NCBI GenBank assembly: GCA_029747015.1 | Contig: JAKOGI010000347.1 | Coordinates: 238,501 to 302,500 of the forward strand | Length of the DNA: 64,000 bases | Reading direction: 5' to 3' | Origin: Carnegiea gigantea | Lineage: Eukaryota; Streptophyta; Magnoliopsida; Caryophyllales; Cactaceae | Part shown: positions 9,641-22,287 of the stretch, piece after piece | How positions within the stretch are numbered: the stretch's first letter is position 1 | Layout of the letters: the number at the start of each line of letters is the position of its first letter | Translations under genes and position numbers: made by a program | Notes under the pieces: generated by a model | Told to the model about the DNA's origin: nothing | The model's input: only the letters and a program-made list of their open reading frames with translations | Databases searched by the model: none

Positions 9641-11731
9641 GTGTTAAACAAGCATGTTTAATAATTGATTGACTATATAACACTATAAGTACTCTTTATA
9701 ATTGGTGATGCCCTCCTAATTTCTTTTCTTTATTTGCATAGTCCTTCCTCTAACTGTGAGACTTCTCTGTATTCCAATGGTCCACGAAATTTCTAGCAAC
9801 TTTGATTTTTGTGCCTCAGTTCTTGGTACGACATACACAATTATTTGATTTTTTGAGGTTAAGGTTCAAAGGATATCACTTCAATTGTGGACGAATCATT
9901 GATATTTGATGAGTAATGTTTTGCCCATCTCACCTGCTTTTTAACTATACGTGTGTCTCTCTTTTTCCCTCTCTATACTTAATTTGTATTTGTTTTGGTT
10001 AATTTTTTACTTTATTTTTAACTTAGAATTTTTGTGGTTAAATTTACAGCACTTAAGAAAAGCCACATGTTGATTATACTTTGTGGTTTGTAACACCAAG
10101 AAGACCGATCTTGAACTTGCAGGCAATGAAGAAGTTACTAGCATTGGAATCTCCTTGCTGTTGGATTGGCTTTGTGTAATTAATATATGATTTCACCTTT
10201 GTCAAAATTGGTATTTTGATCCAACACTTGTGTCCATGTCATGTATCTTGCCATGGACTAAGTGTCCAATTATATTTTGTGCTTATCAGTTTGTGTTTGC
10301 ATTTTGTTTTTATTTTGTTTGGGAGAAAAATTTGAAATCACTTTTTATTAATTCTTAATCGTATGTAACATTATTTAGTAAACAATATGCTAATTAGTGG
10401 GGACAAGACGAGTCTCATCTTCAAATATTAAAACAAGCAAGATACCATTTGGCCAAAAAATGCACAACTTCGCTTTTAGTTCTGTGAACATAGGGAGTAC
10501 CCTTCATTTCTATAATAGTTTAGGGCATGTACTTGATTATTTCCAGTTTTGTTTTGTTAGATGTCATGAATGAATGTAATGTATTTTTTGATTTTTTGTG
10601 TGGTTTCATATGACAGAATATTGAATTGACAAGAGATGGGACATTCTTTGTTAGAGGTGTTTTGAGTAGCTTCTATGCTATGCCCAAGAACACTCCTTGC
10701 AGTACCATTTATTTGGTGTGTAATTTAATTCAATGTAGCCACAAATTCGGGACTTCGATTGTGTAGGATTTTGCCTGTTAACAACATATATGCCCCTCTT
10801 CAAATCACATTGTTGTAGGTAATTGTGCATTACGTAAAGTAAAATGACATAATCCAAGGTGTTGGGCTATGAATGATTGAAAATACAATATTAGCCTTAT
10901 CAAGAATTTTTGTAGCTATTAATTAATTAATTTTGTCATCCATGCAGTTGATAAAATTAATTGAAGTCAATATTACCAAGGAAAATAAATTGTTTATTTT
11001 TCATATTTATTTTACATTTTTCTGAACAGTAAAATGTAGTGAATGTTAATAGTTTTTTAGAGTAAAACTATACATATTGGAGTTAAAATCAATGGGTGAA
11101 AATAAAGTCTTGATAAAGTTCTATCAATGCCAAAATAACAGCAAAATCTAGAATATGCTTTAAAAGAGTTATTTTTATATATTTCAATTACAAAAAAACA
11201 GTATAATTTTTAAAAAATAATTTTTTAAAATTAAAAATGCCCCGTGTAAAGTACAGGTCCATACTAGTAGTATTAAGTAAGACTTCATCTTATCTATTTC
11301 TTTTGTTTTTATTTTTACTTTTACACTCGTATTGAGAAAGAAGTAATTTTTTTTGGTAATTACGTTTGTCGCTTTTAGTTCTCTTTTGTTTGACCTTGTA
11401 TTTAGATCTTATTATTTGATTTCCTTATGCTACATGCTTCACATTTGGTTAATTAATTTATATTTTCTATTTTGATCAGTAGAGGTTATCAGTGATGACG
11501 AGCTATAGCACACTCAATCTTGTTATGATACTTTTACCCACTGAATGTAGATCTTTGGTTGAAATATATGGAGTGAGAAAGTTCCCACTTTGAGGATTAG
11601 TAGGGGGTTTTTTCAAAAACCTCTTTGAATTGAACCTCTTGTCTATTTAGTTTCACTACAGTATTGGGTTCCATAAAAAGAGTGCATTCAGTTTTTATAA
11701 GTTTTTCCTAAAAATTCCCTAGTGACTCATT
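9641..11731. other. T-rich stretch without recognised gene
   Basis: There are no domains, LTR pairs or RNA genes that I recognise. A short open segment at about 10617-10765 (containing DGTFFVRGVLSSFYAMP) is exon-like in composition but has no identifiable family. Confidence 0.3.
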
Positions 11732-13802
11732 TGTGAAACCCCGTGAAAAAAATTAATTATTTATTATTTCGGAGTGTGTGTGTGTGTGTATATATATATA
11801 TGCATGTATGTATGCATGTATGTATATATATGTAAAAATATATATATATATATATTCTATTATTTATAATTATTATGATATTGGCCGACCTAGAATGTTT
11901 GAGCTCGTAGTGTTTTAATTTTTAGAAAATTTAGCGGAATAGTCCGAAGGTTAGTCGAACAGTCTAAGCCATGGGAATGTTAGTCCTTTGAATTTCTATT
12001 TCCGAAGAGAAAAAAAAGGAAATAAGAATGTAAAAGGGGGTAATGGGGGAGAAAAACCCTAGTGATTTAAACTTCTTTTTTTCCCTCTCTCTTCCTTTCC
12101 TCTCCCTCTCTCCCCATGACTCTCTCTCTCCCCATGCGATCTCTCTCTCTCTCTCCCCTCCTCCTTTGAGTAGACAGCCATCGCTACCGCCGCCTCACAC
12201 GGCCGTTCTCCCTCTCTTTCCATCCTCTCTTTGTTCCTTTGGTAAGTATTTCAAACCCTAGCCTAAAGTGCTACATTTTCCATCTTTTCTCCCTAAAAAA
12301 TCCTTAAACATGGCTATGGAATTGATGATTGCACACTCCTATGATGTGTTGTTTTTATTTTCCAGATTTGAACTCTTAGTGGGAGAACTAAAACACCTTA
12401 GGGTTTTCCTTTCCGCTATTCTTCACTTCAAGAAAGAATATTTGTTTCTCCTCTTATGGCTTGGAGGGTTTAATTGTTTAAGCAATTTAGAGTAATGGTT
12501 TTGTTGAGTAAAAGGATTGTATGCATGATTTGGGGGAGTTTAGGGTCGAATTATGGAGGAAAGGGACGTTAAAAGTTGTGTTATTGTCACTGTTGGAATG
12601 TCCAGAAAATTATTTGACTTTGTGGACTTACTGGCAATAATTGGAATCCCTAAAAATTAGGTCCTCTAAGCATGTAATTTTGAATTTCATGAATTGGAGT
12701 TAAAATGAACAAGTTATGCCCAAAATACCGGACCGTGCAAAACTGACTGTAATTGGGACAGTGTGCGAATTCACTGAAATTCGAACTAGTTAGACTTGGA
12801 CCCTGTTAATGGTCATAAAAGGAAAGTTGTAGTACATAGATTAGCCTTTCCAGAATAAGCTTAAGCTTAAAATTTTAAAATCACAGGTGAATGTTATGGT
12901 CCTAGGAAGTTGGGGGTGAAATCTGGGAATGATTTGGAAAGCCTACAGTGGTAGCATGTGTGTAGTTTTTAATATTTACAGCTTTCTAAAAATTTATTTG
13001 AGGGCTAGAAGTGGTTGTTGGCGGTAAGAGGACGCTTAGAAAAATTATTTGTGTTTAGAAGGCTCGTAGAGAGTTAGGCTAAGAGTTCGAACTAACAGAA
13101 CACTATTATGCAAAATTATTTTAGGCCAAACTAGCGTTCCGAGCTCAAGCTTAGGCAGCGTGTTCTAATAGGCAACAATCATGCCCTAACTCTCCCGAAT
13201 ATCCCTTGGAAACATGTTCTATGAGTATGCTTGAAAGGTGTTTGAATGTGTTTTGAATTTATGTTCGGGGAATCTTTCTCATGTAAGTGTGTGATGTGGT
13301 TTTACCATGGTTTTTACTGAAGCGATTGTTCAACTGGTAATTGCATGGGTTTATTTTGAATATTTTCATTACGAAAATAACAATGAAACGTTTTTGGATT
13401 AGAATGGGTTGGTTTGGGCTATATTCTGGATAAAGATAGATGTTAATTGTGAATGTATAAGTAACTGAATAAATGGGCGGGACTGAGTGGTTATGCTCCT
13501 ATTGTGTTTGAAGGCCATTAGCCTTCACTGAGTGTAAGTGCATGCATGTAAGCGGCCATGTGCCACCTTGTGGATGGACATGGTCCAGGTTATCAGTAAC
13601 TGTCCAAATTGTCGGCAGGCCAGGAAATGGTTAAGCAGCTGTGTTAAACTCAAATGCAGGCCATGGGACCCCGTGAGGTCACTCGCCCCTTTTATTCTGA
13701 AACTGAATAAGTGGGACTTGGATCATTACATGCTCATGTTGAGAATGTGTGAGCTAAGCACTTTGAACTACTCGTGTTTGTCCTCCCACCTCTAAATAGT
13801 TA
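11732..13802 (+). repeat. Candidate Ty3-type LTR, left part (split by TR-GAG element)
   Basis: The segment begins TGTGAAACCCCGTG, resembling the TGTAACACCCCGTG start common in long Ty3 (Tekay/Del) LTRs. It contains a microsatellite, a CT-rich leader at 12055-12165 that ends near a GTAAGT donor (about 12242), and no coding domain. The minus-strand TR-GAG element interrupts it at 13803. No second LTR copy is present in the window, so if correct it is a solo or truncated LTR. The assignment rests on style of sequence only. Confidence 0.3.
11775..11855. repeat. GT/AT/ATGC microsatellite
   Basis: (GT)n runs into (AT)n, then GTATGCAT units, then (AT)n again. Confidence 0.9.
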
Positions 13803-15091
13803 TGTTAGGGAAAAACAGAGTTTTAATATTTATAAACCCCAAGTGCAAGGTGCATCGTTGAGTACTCGGGGTGTCGTTCACAGAGAGCTAGGTTTCCAAG
13901 TACCAGAGCTAAATAAAGCGTGTCAAGCTAGGAAAAACTAAAGGAATAGAAAATAAAACTAAACTACTAAAGCGAAAACAAAAAGACTATGATTAGACCT
14001 AAGATAAACCAAGTAATCCAGTCAAGACCAAACCTTCTCAAGTTATGCTATGATTCAGATATGGTCGGTTGCATCATTGAAACCACCCAAGCCCTCTCTC
14101 AAGGGTCATGTGCTAGTCTAATTATTCTAACCTCTTATTTTCATGGGATTAGTTCAATTAAATTGCAAGACTGACAACCCTTGACCTAGCTGGCGACGAG
14201 ACTATTTTCATGTCCCAATCCCAACTATTCTTTCTACTCACACTAGGCAATCGACCCCACTTCTTAGCATAAGTCAATTGGCCCAAAACACGGATGAAAG
14301 TTCTTCCAAGCATTTTATCGAACACTTGGTGGGCGTGAAAGAAAACTCTAAATTCTAGGCATAAACAAGTTAGGTCAAGGCCTAAACAAGAATCAATTGG
14401 CTATCTCAAGAACAAATCACAACCAAAGATGAAATCTTTAATTCATAAACAAACATTGAAACCAAAGCAAAACAATAATCTATTGAACTACCAAATATAA
14501 ATTAAAAAGCATGAAATTAAAGAGAAAAGGAGAAGAAGAACTTAGTCTTCAATTGCGAATCCAAAATCTTCTACAATGTATACAAGGACTAACCTAATCT
14601 AATCTCTCCTAAAGGGGTTTGTGGAGGCTAGGATAAACCCTAATTGGTCCTCTCAAGTACCCAACAAAAGGCCCCCATCCAAAAGAAAGAAAAAGCCCCT
14701 TTATAAAGGCTAGAAACCGCTTAAATCGCAACAGCAGGTAGAACGCACGGCCGTGCACCCACGCACTGGTAGGACGCACGACCGTGCACCAGCCTGTGCG
14801 CAGCTTCTGCTCCTGCAGCACGGTTGTGCACAGCATGACCATGCGTTTCCTGCAGCTCTCACTTGTGCTCTTGGGGCTTCGTTAGACCTCTATGCATCCT
14901 TCAAATCGCTCATAAGGACTTCCTTTCTATCAAAATCCGAGAATTTCTCTTGAAAGTAAAACAAAACACATTATAAGCACAATAGAATGAAAGGAAGTGA
15001 ATTTGACCCTTTTTCATCTAAACTTGACAAGAAAACACCGAGGAAAATGGATCAAATAAGGGCTAAAATGGGGTCAAAAATAGGTCTAACA
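13803..15091 (-). repeat. 3' LTR of minus-strand TR-GAG
   Basis: This 1,289 bp LTR is colinear with the copy at 18026-19343. It contains a GC-rich block of GCACGGCCGTGCAC-like palindromes around 14745-14840 in otherwise AT-rich DNA. Confidence 0.88.
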
Positions 15092-15105
15092 AATACCCCC
15101 ACACA
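15092..15105 (-). other. Polypurine tract of minus-strand TR-GAG
   Basis: On the minus strand GTGTGGGGGTATT abuts the LTR start TGTTAGA. The sequence just upstream, GCTCGAGGACGAGCAAAAG, is a familiar end-of-internal-region motif in plant Ty3 elements. Confidence 0.8.
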
Positions 15106-16615
15106 TAGCTTTTGCTCGTCCTCGAGCAAAATAAAAGAAAAAATAACATAGTAACCTAACTCACTTTCGCAGGAATTGCGGTTGCATTTAGCGTATGCAA
15201 CAAGCTCTGTAAACCCCTTGGTTCCCCCAAATGGACGAGTAAGGTATGAGGGTTTGTAGAAGATATCCTCACAAAATCTCAAAAAAGGAAAACAAACAAA
15301 AGAGAAACAAAAAAATAAAAAATGACAAAACACAAAATATACACCAGGGTAAACTGTACGCAATTGGATCAAATGAAACCCCCTAGTAACTGAAGTATCA
15401 ATCTGTACACAAGCATTATATGCATTTCAGGACACATCATCCCAAAGAATGGTATCCAGACATTAGCTTTTCACCCCACAATGCATGAGAACATTGAATC
15501 CGTCCTTGTGCCTGGTGTGCAAGTGTATCATCACCCTAAGACTTTGGCTTAGCAAAATCAAACTCAATTCCACTTAACTGGCACAAGCTACCTTATTGAT
15601 TTGCTAGCATAGAAAACAAGCTTCCCAAATAGTAGTATTGCCTTAAAAGGTAGCACCCAATAGTGCATGCCTCAAAGGCCTACTTGTCATTCCAAACTCT
15701 TTTCTTCCCCCCCTTTTTTTCTTTTTCTTCTTCTTTGTCACTCCAAACTCTTGTCACGCCTCAAAGGGATACACCCAATAGCGCATGAGCTTGTTTGTTT
15801 TTGTTTTTGTTTTTGGAAAAGGGGTGCAAGCATATACAAAGGTAACTGTGCAGTAGACAAGTGAGAGAGCCGATCATAGAAGACTAAGAATGTAAGATAA
15901 TGATAATACATAAATCAAGACTAGATTACAAAATTACAATGGATTGTTGGGGTTAGAACTGAGGCCTAAAATGACAGATTTAGGATAAATATCTATCATG
16001 CACGTTATATTTATATACGACCTAATAGCCAAGGTACTGGAGATCAAAGTTGATCAAAATAGTACAAAACTCCCCTAAATCCCAAAAAAAGGAAAAATTA
16101 TATAAAAAAGAGAAAAATTGAAAAATTTACACAAAAATGAAAAATTTTTACAAAAATAAGAATAAGGATAGATGACCCAACCTCCACACCTAAATCTCAC
16201 AATGTCCTCATTGGGAGCTAAGAGTCATCACCAACCACAGAATACACAAGATCAAAAAAAAAAATTACACACAAGAACACTAAACATGTACACATACACA
16301 TGCTATCACGCTCTTCCAAAAACACTCACCAAATCAAAAACAAGACCACACATATATACAAAACTAACCACCAAAAAACAAAGGTATACCAATCCATCAA
16401 CACCACCAATCGCAACACACAAATATCCATAAAAACACAAAAATGATGATCATAGCCATCAATGGCTCAACAACATCCCAAATTTTTCCTCAAAATGATC
16501 ACCACAAAAGTACGACTCTAATATCTACAACTAAGCAAAAAAAAAAGAGAGAAAATAAAAAATAAAAAGACGGGGGAAGAGTCAGAACGATTATACCAGC
16601 TCGGGTACTGATTGT
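15106..16615 (-). other. Non-coding 3' interior of minus-strand TR-GAG
   Basis: This holds A- and T-rich spacer with poly-T/poly-A runs and no reading frame that I can support. It is colinear with 57890-59237 of the plus-strand copy, for example the shared blocks around CTTTGAGGCATGCRCTATTGGGTG (split here by small changes) and the final GCTCGAGGACGAGC motif. Confidence 0.6.
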
Positions 16616-17894
16616 ACCCAAACTATGCCACAGCGGCTTAAGGAGCATCAGCCACTCCTTGTCTCTTAAGACTCGAACGATCAGCTCGGACGCCATCAAA
16701 GCTCGTATTGTGCGCCTTTGCATGCATCTCAAAGGGATGAAAGTAAGAGAACACTAGTAAAGATGTAGCAAATAGAGTTAGTACCCTCTTAAACTTATCA
16801 ACTGCTATAGAAAATCAAAATAATAATCAAAGAAAGTGGTCCACTCAATTTTCCCATGCATATCCTCTAGGTATGCACAATAAGGGTCCAAGGAGGGATT
16901 ATATCCTCGAATGTCACCTAGGGATTTATAGAATGCATGCAAGTGAGAGGGCATGGTGGGAAGTAAAGGGGATGAAATGGGGGTCAAGTCAAGTGGCTCG
17001 GTGTAAATTGGATCGATATGCTCAATGTTAGGAGCGGCACCAACCACTAAACTATCATCACACAACTCCTCGAAAGGAACCTCCTCAAGATATGGCTCAA
17101 CCAATGTAAGTCCTCCTGACCAAGAAAGTAAAACATCCTCTACTGAATTAGCATCACCCCAAGAAATCTCGTGTATCTCTAACCCCGTGCACTGAGCTAA
17201 AGGAAGGGTAGAAGCAAGTAAGATCGAGTTACTAACACTAGTGTCCATAAGTGTGCTAGAAAAGGATTAAGCAATAAATGTCAATGGGGTCAAGGGAAGG
17301 TTAAACACTTCCCCTAGGTCGATCAAAGGTGCATCATCAACAACATTAGACTCTAGGGGAAGAGAAGACTCACAATCATCATAGAGAAGAGCCTCAAGTC
17401 TAGGGCAAGGTCCCATGCAATAAACCACACTCCCTTATCCTACTAACAAAACGCTCATGTTGTTCATTCATTTTCCCTGTCATGGCATCAAATCTAGCAT
17501 AATATTCATCGGAAACATCATAATAAGGACAAGAATTCACATCGTGGTCAAAAGATAAACAATAAGAGCATACAAGAGGAGAATAGGCATGCAAATCATA
17601 GGAAATGGAGGAAGGGCACTCCAAAGACTCACTAGCAATCTCAAGGTGCCATTGATACCAAGCCAAGGACTCAAATAAGTCCTACATATCATCAATGCCT
17701 AAAAAGCACATACTACCATAACACATGGACTCAAGTATGGCTCGGGTCTCATGTGTTATCCCCTTAAGCACAACATCGCATATTTCCCATTTTTTATATT
17801 CAAAAAGCACATATTGATCATGATAATCATTTAATCGAGATAAATATCGCCAAAAAGGTTCATGCTCAAATTGAAGTAAATGGAAAATAGCCTT
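16616..17894 (-). pseudogene. gag: TR-GAG gag relic with CCHC knuckle
   Basis: The protein is a gag-like nucleocapsid homologous to the plus-strand copy at 56603-57886. The frame opens FHLLQFEHEPFWRYLSRLNDY. The position of the ATG in the sister copy is AAG here (17894-17892), so the start codon is lost. A zinc knuckle CSYCLSFDHDVNSC (C-x2-C-x4-H-x4-C) lies at 17570-17529. In-frame stops occur at 17684-17682 and 17402-17400, with a frame change near 17400. The acidic C-terminal part (PLAQCTGLEIHE, then SLGDIRGYNPSLDPYCAYLED) stays open from 17248 to 16805, and a last homologous block (DKEWLMLLKP) is in a further frame. Confidence 0.85.
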
Positions 17895-18000
17895 TTTGAT
17901 TTTTTCAAATTTTTTGACTTTCAACCTTTTTTTTTTGGGGGATTTTCTAAAAGGCCCAATCTCGAATGCTCAAGTAAACCCTGATATTGAAAATCGTCAA

Positions 18001-18019
18001 CTCCCTGGCAATGGCGCCA
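18001..18019 (-). other. Primer binding site (tRNA-Asp type)
   Basis: On the minus strand TGGCGCCATTGCCAGGGAG matches the complement of the plant tRNA-Asp 3' end (TGGCGCCGTTGCCGGGGAG) with two G-to-A changes. Confidence 0.85.
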
Positions 18020-18025
18020 AAAACT

Positions 18026-19343
18026 TGTTATTGGAAAACAGAGTTTTAATATTTATAAACCCCAAGTGCAAGGTGCATCGTTGAGTACTTGGGGTTTCGT
18101 CCGCGGAGAGTTAGGTTTCCAAGTACCAGAGCTAACTAAAACGTCTCAAGCTAGGCAAAACTAAAGGAATAGAAAATAAAACTAAACCACTAAAGTGAAA
18201 ACAAAAGAACTACGATTAGACCTACGATAAACTAAGTAACCAAGTCAAGCCCAAACCTTCCCAAGTTAAGCTAGTATTCAGAGATGGTCGTTTGCATCAT
18301 TAAAACCACCCAAGCCCTCTCTAAAGGGTCATGAGCTAGTCTAATTGTTCTAACCTCTTATTTTCATGGGATTAGTTCAATTAAACTACAAGATTGACAA
18401 CCCTTGACCTAGCTGACGACGAGACTATTTTCATGTCCTAATCCCAACTATTCTTTCTACTCACACTAGACAATCGACCTCACCTCTCAGCATAAGTCAA
18501 TTACCCAAAACACGGATAAAAGCTCTTTCAAGCATTTCATCGAACGCTTGATGGGCATGAAACACAACTCTAAATTCTAGGCATAAACAAGTTAGGTCAA
18601 GGCCTAAGCAAGAATCAATTGGCCATCTTAAGAACAAATCACAACCAAAGATGAAATCTTTAATTCACAAACAAACATTGAAGCCAAAGCAAAACAATAA
18701 TCTATTAAACTAGCAAATATAAATTAAAAAGCATGAAATTAAAGAGAAAAGGAGAAGAAGAACTTAGTCTTCAATTGCGAATCCAAAATTTTCTACAATG
18801 TATGCAAGGACTAACCTAATCTAATCTCCCCCTAAAGGGGTTTGTGGAGGCTAGGATAAACCCTTATTGGTCCTCTCTAGAACCCAGCAAAAGGCCCCTA
18901 TCCAAAAAAAAAAGAAAGAGCCCCCTTTTAAAGGTTGGAAAGCGCTTAAATCACGACGGCAGGTAGGACGCATGGTCGTGCTTTGAGGATGCACGGCCAT
19001 GCACTCACGCACTGGCAGGACGCACTACCGTGCATCAGCCTATGTGCAGCTTCTGGTCCTGCAGCACAGTTGTGCACTCCTACAGCACGATCCTGTGCTT
19101 CCTGCAGCTCTCACTTATGCTATTGGAGCTTTGTTGGACCTCTATGCATCCTTTAAATCGCTCCTAAGATCTTCCTTTCTATCAAAACCTGAGAATTTCT
19201 TCTGAAAATAAGACAAAATACATTATAAGCACAATTGAATCAAAGGAGGTGAATTTGACCTTTTTTTATCTAAACTTAACATAAAAACACCGAGAAAAAT
19301 GGGTCAAATAAGGGCTAAAATGGCATCAAAAATAGGTGTAACA
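18026..19343 (-). repeat. 5' LTR of minus-strand TR-GAG
   Basis: This 1,318 bp copy includes the same GC-rich palindromic block at about 18955-19110. Its promoter side faces the right end of the element. Confidence 0.88.
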
Positions 19344-19348
19344 AGTTT

Positions 19349-19677
19349 GAAATGAATTTGTGCACATGTTTTGACTATTAGGGGCGGTTATTATTGAGTT
19401 TATCTCACTTTTTCAAATGTTTTGTCTTTAGATGAAGTGCATGAGTATGGGGATGGGAACCTGATTTAGAGCAAGGCCTCATCACACAAGATTTAGTTGA
19501 AATGGACTAGTTTCCGATTGAATTTGTTTTGGAGACTGTTGTTCTGTTGGACATTGATGTAGTTGTCACCAACATGTGAACTTAAGCTTAAATTTGAGAA
19601 TAATCTATGCATTAATGTTTTGGTTGATACTCAGCCTGGTATTTTCGAAAACAAAATACGACGGTAATACCCCCCTT
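19349..19677 (+). repeat. Candidate Ty3-type LTR, right part
   Basis: If the LTR guess at 11732 is right, this is its continuation after the TR-GAG insertion, ending near ACGGTAATACCCCCC. I could not fix the terminus or a target duplication. Confidence 0.25.
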
Positions 19678-20639
19678 AGGTTTTACGCTGCCACTAAGTT
19701 AGTATTAGTAAATGAAAGGGGATTAGGAAATCGAGTTGTTGCACTATTTGATTAAACTTTTTTGAAAAAAGGTAAATAATTATCATTAATAATCCCAAAA
19801 GTAGAAGGAGGCACAAGCTTTTAGATCAAAGAGCATGAATGTCCCTTGCTCGTACACACCACACAAATTTGATGCTATGTACTATCATATTGCAAGTCGT
19901 ACCTTGGTTAGCAAACCTCATCTGATTCCGTTCTCGCTAAATCTCACAGCACACACAAACAAAGACCTTCTCCAGTTGCCGGTATACGAAGCACTAAAGC
20001 GTTTAGAGGCATACCACTTAAGCTCATGAGCAAAAATCTAAGTCCTTTGGGGTTGAAATGACCAATGCAGAATTCAATGCCAATGTTCTACTGAGAATGG
20101 ACACTAGAAGAATAAGTGGTTATAAGAATCAGAACCATCCACAAGGCAAAAGACAAAGGTATTTTGTGTAGGAATACCTTGCTTCCTCAACAGTTCTCCT
20201 GTAGCCAGACTGCCTGTAGCAACAAGCCAATGCCTGAATTTATATCGGTTCCAAGCCTAGGATTTCCAAACTGCATGCCACCAAAACATCATGGGCTTTA
20301 TAACACGAAAGAGAGGGTGCCCCATACTAGGCCCATACTGGTAAAATCTGATTAAATTTGTTTTCTTTATTTCTTTTTATTTTTCACTTAATTTTTCATA
20401 TCATGGCAGAATAAGAGTTTTCCCCCAGGAAGTAGACCAAGCTCACGGATCCAGACAGTTTACGATTGCTTAGGTTAGGAAGCTAGGTCGTGCTTTGGTA
20501 AGAGAAGCTAGGCAAATTTGCTATCAGGGTTGCTATCCAGGAGCACCTAAATCAAGCAATGAATGCTGCTTGGGTCAAGAACAAGACCAACTCTGGTCTA
20601 GTTTTGTTGCTACCACATTTAGAAAATTTCGCTCAAAAA
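19678..20639. other. Intergenic stretch, nothing recognised
   Basis: There is no domain, RNA gene or paired repeat that I can support here. Confidence 0.3.
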
Positions 20640-22050
20640 AACTGAATATAATTAAATCAAAATAAAAACAATGAAAAGCATCAGCCATTCATTGGGGACT
20701 AAATAGGGGTCCTCAGTTGTGGTCCTTGCACAACATTTTCAAGAAGTTTACAAATCCACCACATTTCAACTGTGGTGCAGGCGACTACCCTGTATAAGCT
20801 TTAATTGAAGACTTAGAATACTGGGTTGCGTCTTGAAATGCCAAGAAATTAGATTAGGTCCAAAGAAGGCAACATACCCAACTAGAGTCTGAACATCCTA
20901 TCAAATTAGCATATGAATAAGCAATGGTAATGGAGTTGGATTGAACCGGCTAAAAATGGAGTCCATGACTAAGTATGCACTGCAAGTGCTGGAAAATTTG
21001 TTTCACCGTAGGCAGGTCAACAATATAGGGAGCATGTATAAATTAGGAAACAACATGAACTGTATAAGTAATGTCATATCTCAGTATGGTCAAATATTGC
21101 AAAGCACGAAGTATACTTGCATTCTCATATAGATTAAAAAAAAAAAAAATAACTCCCCATATATAAGGATTAGGGAGGTTTTGGAAAAGTGCTTTGGTAC
21201 GTGCAGGTTTGGCAGTAGCATGTAGATTCTACGAAGAAGATCATGAACATAATATGTTGGGTCAAAGATATTCCAAAAGATGATCGTACCATCTGTACAT
21301 CCAAAAAGTAATGGATATCACCCAAGTCCTTCATATCATACATATTAGAAAGAATAGAAATAAATCTACAAAGGATAACAGTACAACTACCAATGAGAAT
21401 GATATGATCAACATAGAGAAGAAAAATCATGATAATAGAAGCTCAGGAATAAACAAACACATAATTAATAGCCCATTACATACATATTTATGAGGCAGAA
21501 GAAAGTTAATAATTATATAGCTTTCTTTATTTTGCAGATGAGATTGGGACATAAAGGGTGAACAATCCCAGAAGGTTGCTTCATGTACGCCTCTTTTATG
21601 AGAACTCCAAGTAAAAAAGCATTCTTTACATCAAGTTTATCAATAGCCCACACACTTGTAATTGAAATTGATAGGACACGCCGAATAGTGAGAAGTAAGA
21701 GGCTGGAAAAATTGATTGAATTTCTCATAGTAGTCAATGCTAGTTTGCTGGTGGTTATCGAATAAAATTAATTGGGACTTGTATTATTCATTTTAGTTAA
21801 ACTTCATTAACCTGGAAACCCATTTTGTAGTCGATTAAATTTTAAATAGGTTTCAAAGGTATCAGATCCTAGTCTCATTAGCAATAACAATGCATTGAAC
21901 TTTGCCATGCTTGTCTCCATTTAGGCTCTTTAGAAGTCTATTCGGAAGAAGCTGGTTCAAGACCAATAATGAAAGTATCAAGGGACAAGAAATGGTTGGG
22001 CTTAAAAATGCTACTTTTGCAGAAAGTTCGTATAGGATGAACACTAGTAA
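20640..22050 (-). pseudogene. Minus-strand Copia RT/RNase H relic
   Basis: Reading leftward on the minus strand, the blocks come in Copia order. First is a NHQQTSIDYYEKFNQ segment (about 21760), then DKLDVKNAFLLGVLIKEAYMKQPSG (split by decay, 21660-21560). Next is the polymerase box as YVDHIILIGS (YVDD to YVDH, about 21415-21385) with MKDLGDIHYFLDVQ. Finally a much decayed RNase H stretch (GPNLISW, 20860-20840) continues to about 20640. The last catalytic Asp is replaced by His, and stops are frequent. No LTRs could be linked. This relic is older than the TA...CA element that lies next to it. Confidence 0.7.
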
Positions 22051-22287
22051 CAGCCTTTAGTTAGGCAATAGGCCGAGAAAAGGGCCGAGATTCATCTTGT
22101 GGAAATGAGATGTTGTTTTATGCTAATGAGGTTGGCAGAGGTGAAGAGGAGTGGACTACACTAGTGCCACTAGGTATTGTAGTGGAGCATAATAGCAAAC
22201 TGAGAGCGAGGCATTGAGCTGGTTTAGGTAGACAACTAGGGCGGGAAGATGTGAAAGAAGAGCTAGGTTGAGGGAACAAGCTAAGCT

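Larger units (their letters stand above)
13803..19343 (-). mobile_element. Non-autonomous gag-only LTR element (TR-GAG type), minus strand
   Basis: Two LTRs (13803-15091 and 18026-19343, about 1.3 kb each) start TGTTA and end TAACA. On the minus strand the PBS next to the right LTR is complementary to plant tRNA-Asp, and a G-rich purine tract lies next to the left LTR. The 2.9 kb interior encodes only a decayed gag. I find no protease, reverse transcriptase or integrase. Flanks AGTTA (13798-13802) and AGTTT (19344-19348) are a near-perfect target duplication. A related plus-strand copy lies at 55079-60627. The tRNA-Asp PBS is typical of Athila/Tat Ty3 elements, the likely helper lineage. Confidence 0.85.

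Noticed and set aside
12043..12261. Small Ser/Leu/Pro frame that looks like a secreted peptide
   Set aside because: It comes from a CT-rich leader typical of LTR/UTR DNA, with no homology I recognise and no supporting context.
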